Below are positions 14,676 to 21,825 of a stretch of 22,261 nucleotides of DNA, piece by piece. Numbering within the stretch: the first letter of the stretch is position 1; each line of letters opens with the position of its first letter. Location of the stretch: assembly GCA_029776125.1 (NCBI GenBank), contig JARVJS010000048.1, positions 1-22,261 on the forward strand. Direction: 5' to 3'. Both the position numbers and the translations under genes were made by a program. A model generated the notes under the pieces. It ran no database searches, had not been told where the DNA came from, and saw nothing but the letters and a program-made list of their open reading frames with translations. This DNA is from Nitrososphaeria archaeon (lineage in GTDB: Archaea > Thermoproteota > Nitrososphaeria > JACIWG01).

Positions 14676-15164
14676 ATGAAAGATAAGAAAGATAAAAATA
14701 AAAAATGGTTTGATGTATTTGATGAATTTGAGAAAAAATTTGACGATCTTCTAGATGAAATGTCAAAATATTTGGATACGATTGATGTAGAGAAAAAGGA
14801 ACGTGAAATCGAGGGTCCCTACATTTATGGTTTTTCGTTTATAATAGGTCCTGATGGTAAACCTGAGATTGGAAAATTTGGTCATATAAGGAAGGCTTAT
14901 TCAAGTAAAAGTGGCCAAAATATTAGAATTCCATTAACAGATGTGATTGAAAGAGATAATGAATTTATCATACTAGTTGAGTTGCCTGGCGTAGATAAAG
15001 AAAACATAAATGTTTTAGCTAAAAGTGGTAGGATACATGTTTTAGCTTCTTCTGAAAAAAGAAAATATAAAAAGGTTATATCATTGCCTAAGACAGTTGA
15101 TACAAGTTCATTAAAAACTGAGTATACGAATGGGATTCTTGAAATTAAGTTAAATAAAGTATGA
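14676..15164 (+). CDS. Hsp20/alpha-crystallin family small heat-shock protein
   Basis: A 162-residue small heat-shock protein, an ATP-independent holdase family. Residues 1-45 are very rich in Lys, Asp and Glu and probably helical (KKWFDVFDEFEKKFDDLLDE). Residues 47-70 carry GPYIYGFSFIIGPDGKPEIG, which I associate with an archaeal Hsp20 subgroup. The alpha-crystallin domain runs from about 84 to 162 with PLTDVIERDNEFIILVELPG and the closing TNGILEIKL (family consensus A-x-x-x-x-GVL). No IXI tail follows, since the protein stops three residues later. It lies 19 nt after rpl30 and 21 nt before rpl15, same strand, with AGGGT at 14663-14667 as a weak ribosome-binding site, so it is probably co-transcribed with ribosomal proteins. 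Family call firm; reason for its location unknown. Confidence 0.88.
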   Translation: MKDKKDKNKKWFDVFDEFEKKFDDLLDEMSKYLDTIDVEKKEREIEGPYIYGFSFIIGPDGKPEIGKFGHIRKAYSSKSGQNIRIPLTDVIERDNEFIILVELPGVDKENINVLAKSGRIHVLASSEKRKYKKVISLPKTVDTSSLKTEYTNGILEIKLNKV

Positions 15165-15185
15165 GTAATAGAGGGGTGTGATGGT

Positions 15186-15623
15186 ATGCCTACCAGATTG
15201 AGAAAAGTTAGAAAGATGCGTGGTTCAAGAACACATGGTTGGGGACAGGTTTCCCAGCACAGAGCGTCTGGTCAAAAGGGAGGTGTGGGAAATGCTGGTC
15301 TCCATAAGCATAAATGGAGTTGGACCATAAAGTATGCGCCTGACCATTTCGGAAAAGATGATATGCATCCTCCAAGAAGTTCTAAGCCTAAGCGCTGGAT
15401 AAATGTTGGTTCACTTGACAAACTATATGCCCTTATTAAATCAACTTATGGCGTAGAAACTGTTGAAGGAAGACCAGTACTAAATCTCACATCACTAGGG
15501 TATGAGAAACTTCTAGGAGCAGGTTCTATCTCAGGCGCCTATCATATTATTGTAGAAAAGTTTACAGAGTCTGCAAAGGAAAAGATTTTATCGGCGGGAG
15601 GGTTTATTGAAGGGTCGAAGTAA
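15186..15623 (+). CDS. rpl15: ribosomal protein L15 (uL15)
   Basis: uL15 is a late-assembling large-subunit protein buried in 23S rRNA. The 145-residue product shows the archaeal N-terminal glycine-rich part RKMRGSRTHGWGQVSQHRAS and GQKGGVGNAGLHKHKWSW, and the C-terminal globular part with GVETVEGRPVLNLTSLGYEK and KILSAGGFIEGSK. GGGGTG at 15173-15178 precedes ATG 15186 by 7 nt; a closer ATG at 15181 is out of frame. secY begins 2 nt after the stop. Confidence 0.96.
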   Translation: MPTRLRKVRKMRGSRTHGWGQVSQHRASGQKGGVGNAGLHKHKWSWTIKYAPDHFGKDDMHPPRSSKPKRWINVGSLDKLYALIKSTYGVETVEGRPVLNLTSLGYEKLLGAGSISGAYHIIVEKFTESAKEKILSAGGFIEGSK

Positions 15624-15625
15624 TA

Positions 15626-17044
15626 TTGGGTGCTTTAGCAAACTTTATAAAAAGCTTTTCAACAGTAATACCCGAAGTTCCTAAACCTATTAAAAAGCTT
15701 TCTCTTAAAGAAAGATTATTATGGACTGCAGCCGTATTAGTTGTATATTTTATAATGGTTGAAACTCCATTATATGGTGTAACTACTGGCAGTGATCCAT
15801 TAACTTATACTAGAATAATTTTTGCTTCAGCTCATGGGACTTTGATGGAACTTGGTATCGGTCCAATAGTGACAGCCGGTCTCATTGCCCAACTTCTTAA
15901 AGGTGCAGATATAATTAAATTGGATCTATCTAAGAGTGAGGATAGAGCTATTTTTACGGCCACTACAAAATTTTTAACAATAGTTATTGCAATTATGGAA
16001 TGTTCTGCATACATATTTGGTGGCGCATTTGGTTTAAATTTAACTCCGCAAGTAACAATAATTATACTTTCCCAACTATTTTCAGCAACATTGGTTGTAA
16101 TGCTTCTTGATGAAATGGTTCAAAAAGGATGGGGTATTGGAAGTGGTATAAGTCTTTTCATTTTTGCAAATGCCGCAGTACAAATTGCTTGGGGACTCTT
16201 TAGCCCATATCCTGTTATGGAGGCTGAGAATGTTATTGCTCCATATGGTTTTATTCCATATGTTATAGCTAAAGCTTCTTCTTCAAGCATCAATGAAATA
16301 TTTTATAGAAGTTCCGGTTTTCCCTCCCTCTTTACAGTAATTTTGACATTGTTTGTAATACTTTTGATAGTCTATGTTGAAGGGTTGAGGGTTGAAATTC
16401 CAGTTACATCTGCAAGATATAGGGGTTTTAGTGGAGTTTATCCAATAAAATTCCTTTATGTGTCAAATATTCCTATAATATTGACTTCTGCGCTCTTAAC
16501 CAATATAACATTTTTCACTCAGCTTATTTGGGCAAGATTTAATTCTGATAACAGTAACATAATTTTAAACTTATTTGGCACATTTAACAGAACTACAAAT
16601 GCTCCAACTGGAGGTTTAGCATATTATATAACCGCACCCAGAGGTTTAACGGCAGTCCAAGCTGACCCATTACATGCTGTAGTTTTCACACTGTTGCTTG
16701 TCAGTTTTTCAGTTCTTTTTGCAAAGATTTGGGTTGAAATTGGAGGTCTTTCTGCTGATCAAGTTGCAAAGAGTCTTGTGGATGCAGGGGTCCAGGTTCC
16801 TGGATTTAGGAGGTCAGAATTGAGTATTAGTCAACTTTTAAATCGATATATACCAACTTTAACAATTCTTGGAGGAATATTTATCGGATTATTGGCTGCT
16901 TTTTCTGACCTGTTCTCTGTATTGGGTTCAGGTATAGGTATTCTATTAATGGTTGACATAGGTATACAATATTATCAGACACTCGTTAGAGAAGAGATTG
17001 AAATATTCATGCCAATGCTTAGTAAAGTTCTTGGGCGAAAATAA
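15626..17044 (+). CDS. secY: preprotein translocase subunit SecY (Sec61 alpha)
   Basis: SecY forms the membrane channel for protein export and insertion. The 472-residue product has ten expected membrane helices. The first is near residues 33-52; SAHGTLMELGIGPIVTAGLI forms the plug/helix 2 region, and GIGSGISLFIFANAAVQI, PVTSARYRGFSGVYPIKFLY (cytosolic loop) and VQVPGFRRSELSISQLLNRY follow. The large extracytoplasmic insertion before helix 7 (ITAPRGLTAVQADPLHAV) is as in archaeal SecY. Start TTG 15626 lies 2 nt after the rpl15 stop with only a weak ribosome-binding site (AGGGT), suggesting translational coupling. In many archaea adk follows; here it does not. Confidence 0.97.
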   Translation: MGALANFIKSFSTVIPEVPKPIKKLSLKERLLWTAAVLVVYFIMVETPLYGVTTGSDPLTYTRIIFASAHGTLMELGIGPIVTAGLIAQLLKGADIIKLDLSKSEDRAIFTATTKFLTIVIAIMECSAYIFGGAFGLNLTPQVTIIILSQLFSATLVVMLLDEMVQKGWGIGSGISLFIFANAAVQIAWGLFSPYPVMEAENVIAPYGFIPYVIAKASSSSINEIFYRSSGFPSLFTVILTLFVILLIVYVEGLRVEIPVTSARYRGFSGVYPIKFLYVSNIPIILTSALLTNITFFTQLIWARFNSDNSNIILNLFGTFNRTTNAPTGGLAYYITAPRGLTAVQADPLHAVVFTLLLVSFSVLFAKIWVEIGGLSADQVAKSLVDAGVQVPGFRRSELSISQLLNRYIPTLTILGGIFIGLLAAFSDLFSVLGSGIGILLMVDIGIQYYQTLVREEIEIFMPMLSKVLGRK

Positions 17045-17087
17045 AATTTTTAATGGTATAGTGTTAAGAAACATAGACTATTAAAAC

Positions 17088-17097
17088 TATAAAAATA
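17088..17097 (+). promoter_or_regulatory. TATA box upstream of the DUF106 gene
   Basis: CTATAAAAAT is a good archaeal TATA-like element. Initiation about 25 nt downstream (17116-17120) falls just before ATG 17131, so the DUF106-cmk-cbf5 genes probably have their own promoter, independent of the ribosomal operon. Confidence 0.5.
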
Positions 17098-17130
17098 AAC
17101 AAATATTTATGATTGAAGTTGATAGTACTC

Positions 17131-17601
17131 ATGATATTCGATATTCCTTGGAATCAAATCCCATACTCAACAATATTAATAATAGTAACATCTATAGGTT
17201 TAAATTTGATTTCACAGGTTGCAGTACGTTTTCTAGTGGATGTGGAAGAGGCTAGACGTGTTGCAAGGGAAGCTAAAGCTTTTAGAAAAGAGTTATTGGA
17301 CGCGATAAAAAAAGGTGATAAGGCTAAAGAAGAAAAGCTTAGGAAAAAAGAAAAAAGTATACAGCAGATGGAATTAAAAGCATCAAATCAAAGGCTTAAA
17401 GCGACCTTTATTTTCATAATACCATTTTGGTTCATATACATTTTTATTTCATCACTTATAGGGTTAAATACTACTGTAGCTGTTTCACCTATACCATTGC
17501 CCTTTATAGGCAGTGAGTTACAGCTTTTCTGGTGGTATCTTATAACATCTTTCGCTTTTACAACAATTATAACTAAGCTGGTGGGGACAAGCATTGAATG
17601 A
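17131..17601 (+). CDS. DUF106/EMC3-type membrane protein
   Basis: A 156-residue membrane protein of the archaeal DUF106 family, related to EMC3, TMCO1, GET1 and YidC/Oxa1 insertases that help membrane proteins enter the bilayer. A first helix (about residues 12-31, YSTILIIVTSIGLNLISQ) is followed by a charged coiled-coil hairpin (about 37-86, with ARRVAREAKAFRKELLDAIK), a second helix (ATFIFIIPFWFIYIFISSLI) and, after the FIGSELQLFWW segment, a third helix near the end. ATG 17131 was chosen because the upstream TATA box places initiation near 17118; TTG 17113 and 17119 are in frame. Being next to secY agrees with a role at the membrane. The cmk start overlaps its stop region by 8 nt. Confidence 0.85.
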   Translation: MIFDIPWNQIPYSTILIIVTSIGLNLISQVAVRFLVDVEEARRVAREAKAFRKELLDAIKKGDKAKEEKLRKKEKSIQQMELKASNQRLKATFIFIIPFWFIYIFISSLIGLNTTVAVSPIPLPFIGSELQLFWWYLITSFAFTTIITKLVGTSIE

Positions 17602-18157
17602 AAGAAAAAATATTGTTATAGCCATTAGTGGTCTCCATGGTGTTGGGAAGACTGTTCAAGCCAAGCGTGTTGCAGAAGCATTTGGGCTTAGACATGTTTC
17701 TGGTGGAGCTATTTTTAGAAGTTTAGCGAAAGAAAAAAATTTATCGCTCATAGAACTTTCTAAAAATGCTGAAGAATCAGATGAAATAGACAAGCTTATT
17801 GATGGCCGAATGGTAGAGGAAGGTAAAAAAGGTAATGTGGTTATTGATTCAATGCTTTGCGCCTGGTTTCTTAAAGATGTAGCTTTAATTAAAATCTTTC
17901 TAACGGCACCGGATAATGTTAGATTCGAACGAATAGCTAAAAGGGATAAAAAATCTTTTTCAGAAGCCTACCAGGAAACAGTAGCAAGAGAGGCAAGTGA
18001 AATGGCTCGTTTTAAAAAATATTATGGCCTATCTATTTCTGATGTAAAGGATACATGTCATCTTATTTTATCCACAGAGGATCTAAGTGAAGATGATGTA
18101 TTTGTAATACTCAAATCATATATACAGCTTAGGTTGAAGAACGCTTTTGGTGTTTAG
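17594..18157 (+). CDS. cmk: cytidylate kinase, archaeal type
   Basis: Cmk phosphorylates CMP/dCMP to the diphosphate using ATP. The 187-residue product has a Walker A loop near the start (ISGLHGVGKT, Lys19), the archaeal HVSGGAIFRSLAKEKNLSL substrate-side segment, VVIDSMLCAWF for the CMP region, and LTAPDNVRFERIAKRDKK in the lid region. Where many homologues I remember have an arginine after the acidic residue of the VVI(D/E)xR motif, this protein has IDSML; I do not know if this matters. The start is TTG 17594, inside the end of the DUF106 gene. In many archaea rpl34e and rpl14e flank cmk, but neither is present; cbf5 follows by 2 nt. Confidence 0.93.
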   Translation: MNERKNIVIAISGLHGVGKTVQAKRVAEAFGLRHVSGGAIFRSLAKEKNLSLIELSKNAEESDEIDKLIDGRMVEEGKKGNVVIDSMLCAWFLKDVALIKIFLTAPDNVRFERIAKRDKKSFSEAYQETVAREASEMARFKKYYGLSISDVKDTCHLILSTEDLSEDDVFVILKSYIQLRLKNAFGV

Positions 18158-18159
18158 GG

Positions 18160-19137
18160 ATGTTAGATTGGGTTAAAGATGATGAATATATAGTATTATC
18201 TGATGAAATAACTGACCCTAATTATGGTTTTTTTCCAGATAAAAGACCTATTAATGTTTATCTTAACTATGGATTTATACCGTTAGACAAGCCTAGAGGG
18301 CCGTCGAGTCACGAAGTAGTAGCTTGGGTCAGAAAAATGTTACAAGTTGAAAAAGCAGGTCATAGTGGTACTCTCGACCCTCCTGTCTCAGGAATACTTC
18401 CTATTGCCTTAGGCTACGCTACAAAGGCCTTGGGCCTTTTTCTACTTGGCCCTAAAGAATACGTAACAGTGGTAAGATTACATAATGATGTGCAGGAACA
18501 AAAGATACTGGATGTTTTTAATGAGTTTACTGGAACAATATATCAACGTCCCCCTCAAAGGTCTAGTGTTAAAAGGGTTAGTAGGACAAAAAAAATTTAT
18601 CAAATAAGCTTGTTAGAAAAGTTTGGACGACTTTTAGTAGTAAAAGTTAATTGCGAAGCCGGTACCTATATCCGAAAACTAGTTTATGATATAGGAGAGG
18701 TTTTAGGTGTTGGTGCCACCATGGTTGAGCTTAGAAGAACAAAAGTCTTTAATTTGAATGAAGAAGACTTAGTTAGGTTGCATGACCTTTCTGCTGCTGT
18801 ACATAAGTGGAAAGTTGAAAATGATGAAAGTCTACTCCGTAAGCTTGTAAAACCAATAGAAAATGTTTTAACGCCTTTTAAAAAGGTTTACATTAAAGAT
18901 TCAGCAGTTGAGGCTATATGCTATGGTGCACAGGTTGCAGTACCAGGTATAGCTAAGCTTTCATCAAATATTGTTAAAAATGATCTTGTATTAATATTAT
19001 CTTTAAAAGGCGAACTTATAGCGTTAGGCAAAGCATTACTTTCTTCAGAAGAAATAGAAGAACTTTCAAAGGGACTCGCTGTAAAAGTTGAGAGAGTAAT
19101 AATGCCTAAGGGTACATACCCTAGAATGTGGAAATAG
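18160..19137 (+). CDS. cbf5: Cbf5/TruB-type pseudouridine synthase with PUA domain
   Basis: Cbf5 (dyskerin homologue) is the catalytic subunit of box H/ACA ribonucleoproteins that pseudouridylate rRNA, and can also modify tRNA U55. The 325-residue product has an N-terminal archaeal extension, the TruB motif GHSGTLDPPVSGILPIALG with catalytic Asp73, the FTGTIYQRPPQRSSVKR segment, the CEAGTYIRKLVYDIGEVLG motif, and a C-terminal PUA domain from about residue 242 (KKVYIKDSAVEAICYGAQ). The residue after DP in the motif is Pro where Lys or Met is frequent; the rest is normal. GGTG at 18149-18152 precedes ATG 18160 by 7 nt. It probably shares the DUF106-cmk transcript. Confidence 0.95.
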   Translation: MLDWVKDDEYIVLSDEITDPNYGFFPDKRPINVYLNYGFIPLDKPRGPSSHEVVAWVRKMLQVEKAGHSGTLDPPVSGILPIALGYATKALGLFLLGPKEYVTVVRLHNDVQEQKILDVFNEFTGTIYQRPPQRSSVKRVSRTKKIYQISLLEKFGRLLVVKVNCEAGTYIRKLVYDIGEVLGVGATMVELRRTKVFNLNEEDLVRLHDLSAAVHKWKVENDESLLRKLVKPIENVLTPFKKVYIKDSAVEAICYGAQVAVPGIAKLSSNIVKNDLVLILSLKGELIALGKALLSSEEIEELSKGLAVKVERVIMPKGTYPRMWK

Positions 19138-19214
19138 GCCTAAACAATTTTTATTTCTTTTATATTTTAAAATTTTTTTAACATTTTTTTATTTCCCTCT
19201 TTTGGTGGTCCAAT
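19138..19214 (+). promoter_or_regulatory. T-rich terminator of cbf5 and promoter of rpl13e
   Basis: Several T runs (around 19148-19160 and 19173-19190) follow cbf5 and could end its transcript. TATATTTTAAAA at 19161-19172 is TATA-like and would start an rpl13e transcript near 19192. GGTGG at 19204-19208 is then a ribosome-binding site in a leader of about 20 nt, with a 6-nt spacer to position 19215. Confidence 0.4.
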
Positions 19215-19424
19215 TTACAACAAAAGATAAGAATCGTATTCTCGCCGATATATAATAAACCGAGAGAAGGTCGAGGCTTCTCCCTAAAAGAAATTGAAGA
19301 AGCAGAGTTATCGATCACGCTTGCAAAGAAACTTAATATTCCAATAGACAGACGTCGTAAAAGTTCACATAAAAAGAATGTTCGTGTGCTGAAAGAATTA
19401 ATTTTAAATAAAGAATTGGTCTAA
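19215..19424 (+). CDS. rpl13e: ribosomal protein L13e (eL13), no standard start codon
   Basis: The frame encodes an unmistakable eL13, a large-subunit protein of some archaea and eukaryotes: PREGRGFSLKEIEEAELSIT, LAKKLNIPIDRRRKSSHKKN and VRVLKELIL match the archaeal pattern (RGFSLxEL, D(K/R)RRxxxHxxNVxxL) through to the stop at 19422-19424. The frame is open back to a TAA at 19179-19181, but contains no ATG, GTG or TTG before the conserved part. A GGTGG ribosome-binding site at 19204-19208 points, with the 6-nt spacer seen elsewhere in this window, to TTA at 19215, one base from TTG. That start would give 69 residues. Other options are ATT 19191, ATA 19227, a sequencing error, or a start lost by mutation. 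The gene body is intact, with no internal stop. Identity is firm; the start is not. Confidence 0.82.
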   Translation, partial: LQQKIRIVFSPIYNKPREGRGFSLKEIEEAELSITLAKKLNIPIDRRRKSSHKKNVRVLKELILNKELV

Positions 19425-19567
19425 AGTTTTTGCTGTAGTTTTTTAATTTTTTATTTATTTTTTCGAAGATGATTTTATATAAATATTTATAATATCATTT
19501 TAATTTATTTATTATGTTTATTTAAAATATTTTGTGTTTTTTTATGATAAAATAGAAAAAGAAAACC
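19425..19567. other. AT-rich non-coding spacer with T runs
   Basis: Extremely T-rich on the plus strand, with several runs of five to seven T that probably terminate the rpl13e transcript. I see no gene, no clear hairpin and no repeat unit in it. Confidence 0.45.
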
Positions 19568-19600
19568 TTATATAAACTGATTAAGTAGATTTCACGGTGG
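19568..19600 (+). promoter_or_regulatory. promoter and ribosome-binding site of the ABC transporter operon
   Basis: TTATATAAAC at 19568-19577 is the best TATA box in the window, preceded by purine-rich GAAAACC that could be a BRE. Initiation is expected near 19595-19600. GGTGG at 19596-19600 lies 7 nt before the TTG start, so the leader is either very short or initiation is slightly earlier. No operator-like inverted repeat was recognised. Confidence 0.55.
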
Positions 19601-19607
19601 ACTATTT

Positions 19608-20714
19608 TTGGTTACTGTTCGGCTTGAGAAAGTGTCCAAAATATATAATGGCAGACGGGTGCTGAACAACGTTGACTTAGAAATAAAGGATCAAAGTTTT
19701 ACCGTATTATTAGGTCCCCCTGGTGCAGGTAAAACCACCATTTTTAGGATAATCGCTGGTGTGGAACATCCTGAGACTGGTAGAATTTTTTTCGGAGAAA
19801 AGGATGTTACAAAACTTCCTCCTAAGGAAAGGCAGGTTGGTTTCGTGTTCCAAAGCTACGCCCTATATCCTCATATGACTGCGTATGAAAATATCGCCTC
19901 CCCGCTCAAGGCTACTAAAATGCAAAAAGCTGAAATTGATGAAAGGGTTCATTCGATTGCTGAAAAGCTTGGTATAACACAGGTTTTGAATAAGCTTCCT
20001 AAGGAAATGAGTGGTGGCCAAAGACAGAGGGTTGCGATTGCACGTGCTCTTGTAAGAGATGCTAACATATATATGCTTGATGAACCGTTAACTAACGTAG
20101 ACTATAAAATTCGAGAAAGCATGCGTATTGAACTTAAAAAACTCTTAAGAGAAAGAGGTGGAACAATAGCATATGCTACACCCGACCCGCAGGAAGCAAT
20201 GTCATTAAGCGATTATACGGCAGTTATATTAAATGGTGTAGTAGAACAGTATGGTAGTATGGAGGAAGTCTATGATAGGCCAAAAAATACCAGAGTAGGC
20301 TTCTACTTTAGCTTTCCCCCCATGAACCAATACGTTGGCGAACTTCTAGAAGTTGAGGGAAAAAATTTCATCGACATTGGTGTAATAAAAGTTGATGTAA
20401 CTCATGCATCAAGTGTACTAAAAGGTGTCAATGAAAAAGAGTTTATAATAGGTATTAGACCAAATCAGATAAAACTTGCTACAGAGCCAGTTGAAAACCC
20501 ACTCGAGCTAGAACTTGAAACCATTGTAACAGAAATTATTGGCTCAGAATCTCTTGTCCATCTAAAGTTTGGCGATCAAAAAATGGTGATACATGTTCCC
20601 TCAATTAGAAGATTCGAACCAGGAGAGAAACTTAAAATAGCCTTCAATCAGAAAGAAGTATTCATATTTAGTAAAGCCTCAGGAGAACTAGTTTATGCGC
20701 CTATGGTGATGTAA
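19608..20714 (+). CDS. MalK-like ABC transporter ATPase, GlpS-like (H-loop histidine replaced)
   Basis: A 368-residue nucleotide-binding subunit of a carbohydrate/polyol-type importer. Residues 1-235 form the ATPase: Walker A GPPGAGKTT (36-44), Q-loop Gln82, complete signature MSGGQRQR (Ser135-Gln138) and Walker B MLDEP with Glu159. The switch region reads YATPDPQEAM, so the H-loop histidine is Pro192; the D-loop is TNVDYK. A C-terminal TOBE/MalK-type regulatory domain follows (about 240-368, with IIGIRPNQIKLA). From memory, GlpS of the Rhizobium glycerol transporter has the same YAT-x-x-P-x-EA switch and a similar FSxPPMN segment after the ATPase. Start TTG 19608 follows GGTGG by 7 nt. It is 3 nt from the next ATPase gene, its probable partner. 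Family firm; substrate inferred. Confidence 0.88.
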   Translation: MVTVRLEKVSKIYNGRRVLNNVDLEIKDQSFTVLLGPPGAGKTTIFRIIAGVEHPETGRIFFGEKDVTKLPPKERQVGFVFQSYALYPHMTAYENIASPLKATKMQKAEIDERVHSIAEKLGITQVLNKLPKEMSGGQRQRVAIARALVRDANIYMLDEPLTNVDYKIRESMRIELKKLLRERGGTIAYATPDPQEAMSLSDYTAVILNGVVEQYGSMEEVYDRPKNTRVGFYFSFPPMNQYVGELLEVEGKNFIDIGVIKVDVTHASSVLKGVNEKEFIIGIRPNQIKLATEPVENPLELELETIVTEIIGSESLVHLKFGDQKMVIHVPSIRRFEPGEKLKIAFNQKEVFIFSKASGELVYAPMVM

Positions 20715-20717
20715 AAG

Positions 20718-21794
20718 ATGGTTGAAGTAAGATTAGAAAATATATCACACATATATGTTACGGGAAGAAAAACACAAACCCTAGCAGTAAAGGACATAAA
20801 CCTAACCTTCCCACACGCTTCATTCTGTGCGCTGTTAGGGCCTTCAGGATGCGGCAAAACTACACTCATGAGAATAATCGCAGGCCTAAACATTCAAACA
20901 AGCGGTCACGTTTACTTTGACCAACAGGAGGTTACCCCATTAACTCCAAGAGAAAGGAATGTTGCAATGGTATTCCAATTCCCAGTACTATATGAAATGA
21001 ACGTTTACGAAAACATAGCCTTCCCATTAAGGAGTGTTAAAGTTCCAGAAAATGAAGTGAAAAAGAAAGTTAAAGATGTTGCAGAACTAGTTGGCGTAAC
21101 AGACATACTTAATGTACACCCCTCAACCCTAGACATGGGGAGCAAACAAAAAGTTGTCCTAGCAAGAGCACTAGTTAGGGAGCCGAACGTATTTCTCTTC
21201 GATGAACCACTAACAAACCTAGACCCACTAGGAAGGCTTGAAATGAGAAGCAAAATAAAAGAACTCCAAAGAAACATTAAAACAACAATGATATATGTAA
21301 CACACGACCAAGCAGAAGCCCTCACATTAGCTGATAAGATAGCTGTAATGGACTTCGGAATAGTAGTACAATACGATGAACCAACAACATTATACGAACA
21401 TCCAAAAAACGAATTCGTAGGCTTCTTCCTAGGAAACCCAGGAATGAACTTCATACAAGGCACACTAGAAGGAAACGAAATAAACTTCGGAGAATTCAAA
21501 TACGATGTATCCGACGTCGTAGAAAAATTGAAAGAATACGGAACAGAATTCAAAATAGGCATCAGGGCAGAATACATTAAAGTAAGCAAAAAGCCATTCA
21601 AAGGAGCATTCAAGGGAAAATGTATCGTTTCAGAACACCTTGGAACATCCACATTACTCGATATAAAAGTAGGCGACAAAGAGTTTAAAGCAAAACTTAG
21701 AATAACAGACGTAAAAGAGGGTGATGAAGTGTACGTGCAGTTTCCAAAAGAAAAAGTTCATATATTCAACAAGGCGGGAGAACTGATAATATGA
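20718..21794 (+). CDS. MalK-like ABC transporter ATPase, GlpT-like (degenerate signature)
   Basis: A 358-residue paralogue of the preceding gene. Residues 1-240 form the ATPase: Walker A GPSGCGKTT (41-49), Q-loop Gln87, Walker B FDEP with Glu163 and a normal H-loop YVTHDQAEA with His196. The signature that should read LSGGQ is instead LDMGS (138-142, followed by KQK). FQFPVLYEMNVYENIAFPLR and FVGFFLGNPGMNF closely recall GlpT of the Rhizobium GlpSTPQV glycerol importer, as far as I remember it. The C-terminal TOBE domain contains KIGIRAEYIKVSK. ATG 20718 follows GGTGA by 8 nt. Codon choice (many A- and C-ending codons such as GGA, AAC, CCA) differs visibly from the T-ending preference of the ribosomal genes. 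Paired with the previous gene it should form a heterodimer with one intact ATP site. Confidence 0.88.
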   Translation: MVEVRLENISHIYVTGRKTQTLAVKDINLTFPHASFCALLGPSGCGKTTLMRIIAGLNIQTSGHVYFDQQEVTPLTPRERNVAMVFQFPVLYEMNVYENIAFPLRSVKVPENEVKKKVKDVAELVGVTDILNVHPSTLDMGSKQKVVLARALVREPNVFLFDEPLTNLDPLGRLEMRSKIKELQRNIKTTMIYVTHDQAEALTLADKIAVMDFGIVVQYDEPTTLYEHPKNEFVGFFLGNPGMNFIQGTLEGNEINFGEFKYDVSDVVEKLKEYGTEFKIGIRAEYIKVSKKPFKGAFKGKCIVSEHLGTSTLLDIKVGDKEFKAKLRITDVKEGDEVYVQFPKEKVHIFNKAGELII

Positions 21795-21825
21795 AATACA
21801 TCCACATTTATGGAGGTGCAATTGT

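Noticed and set aside
17594..18157. cmk as an adenylate kinase replacing the missing adk
   Set aside because: The HVSGGAIFRSLAKE segment and the LTAPDNVRFERIAKR lid match archaeal cytidylate kinases, and its place before cbf5 is the usual cmk position.
19182..19424. rpl13e as a frameshifted pseudogene
   Set aside because: The conserved part is intact to the stop, neither other frame continues the homology upstream, and promoter-like and ribosome-binding signals remain, so a living gene with an odd start is more likely.
21005..21679. Long open frame on the minus strand (224 codons) opposite the second ATPase gene
   Set aside because: It is antisense to a fully conserved ATPase, is Ser/Thr/Phe-rich without motifs, and has no ribosome-binding site; an artefact of codon bias.
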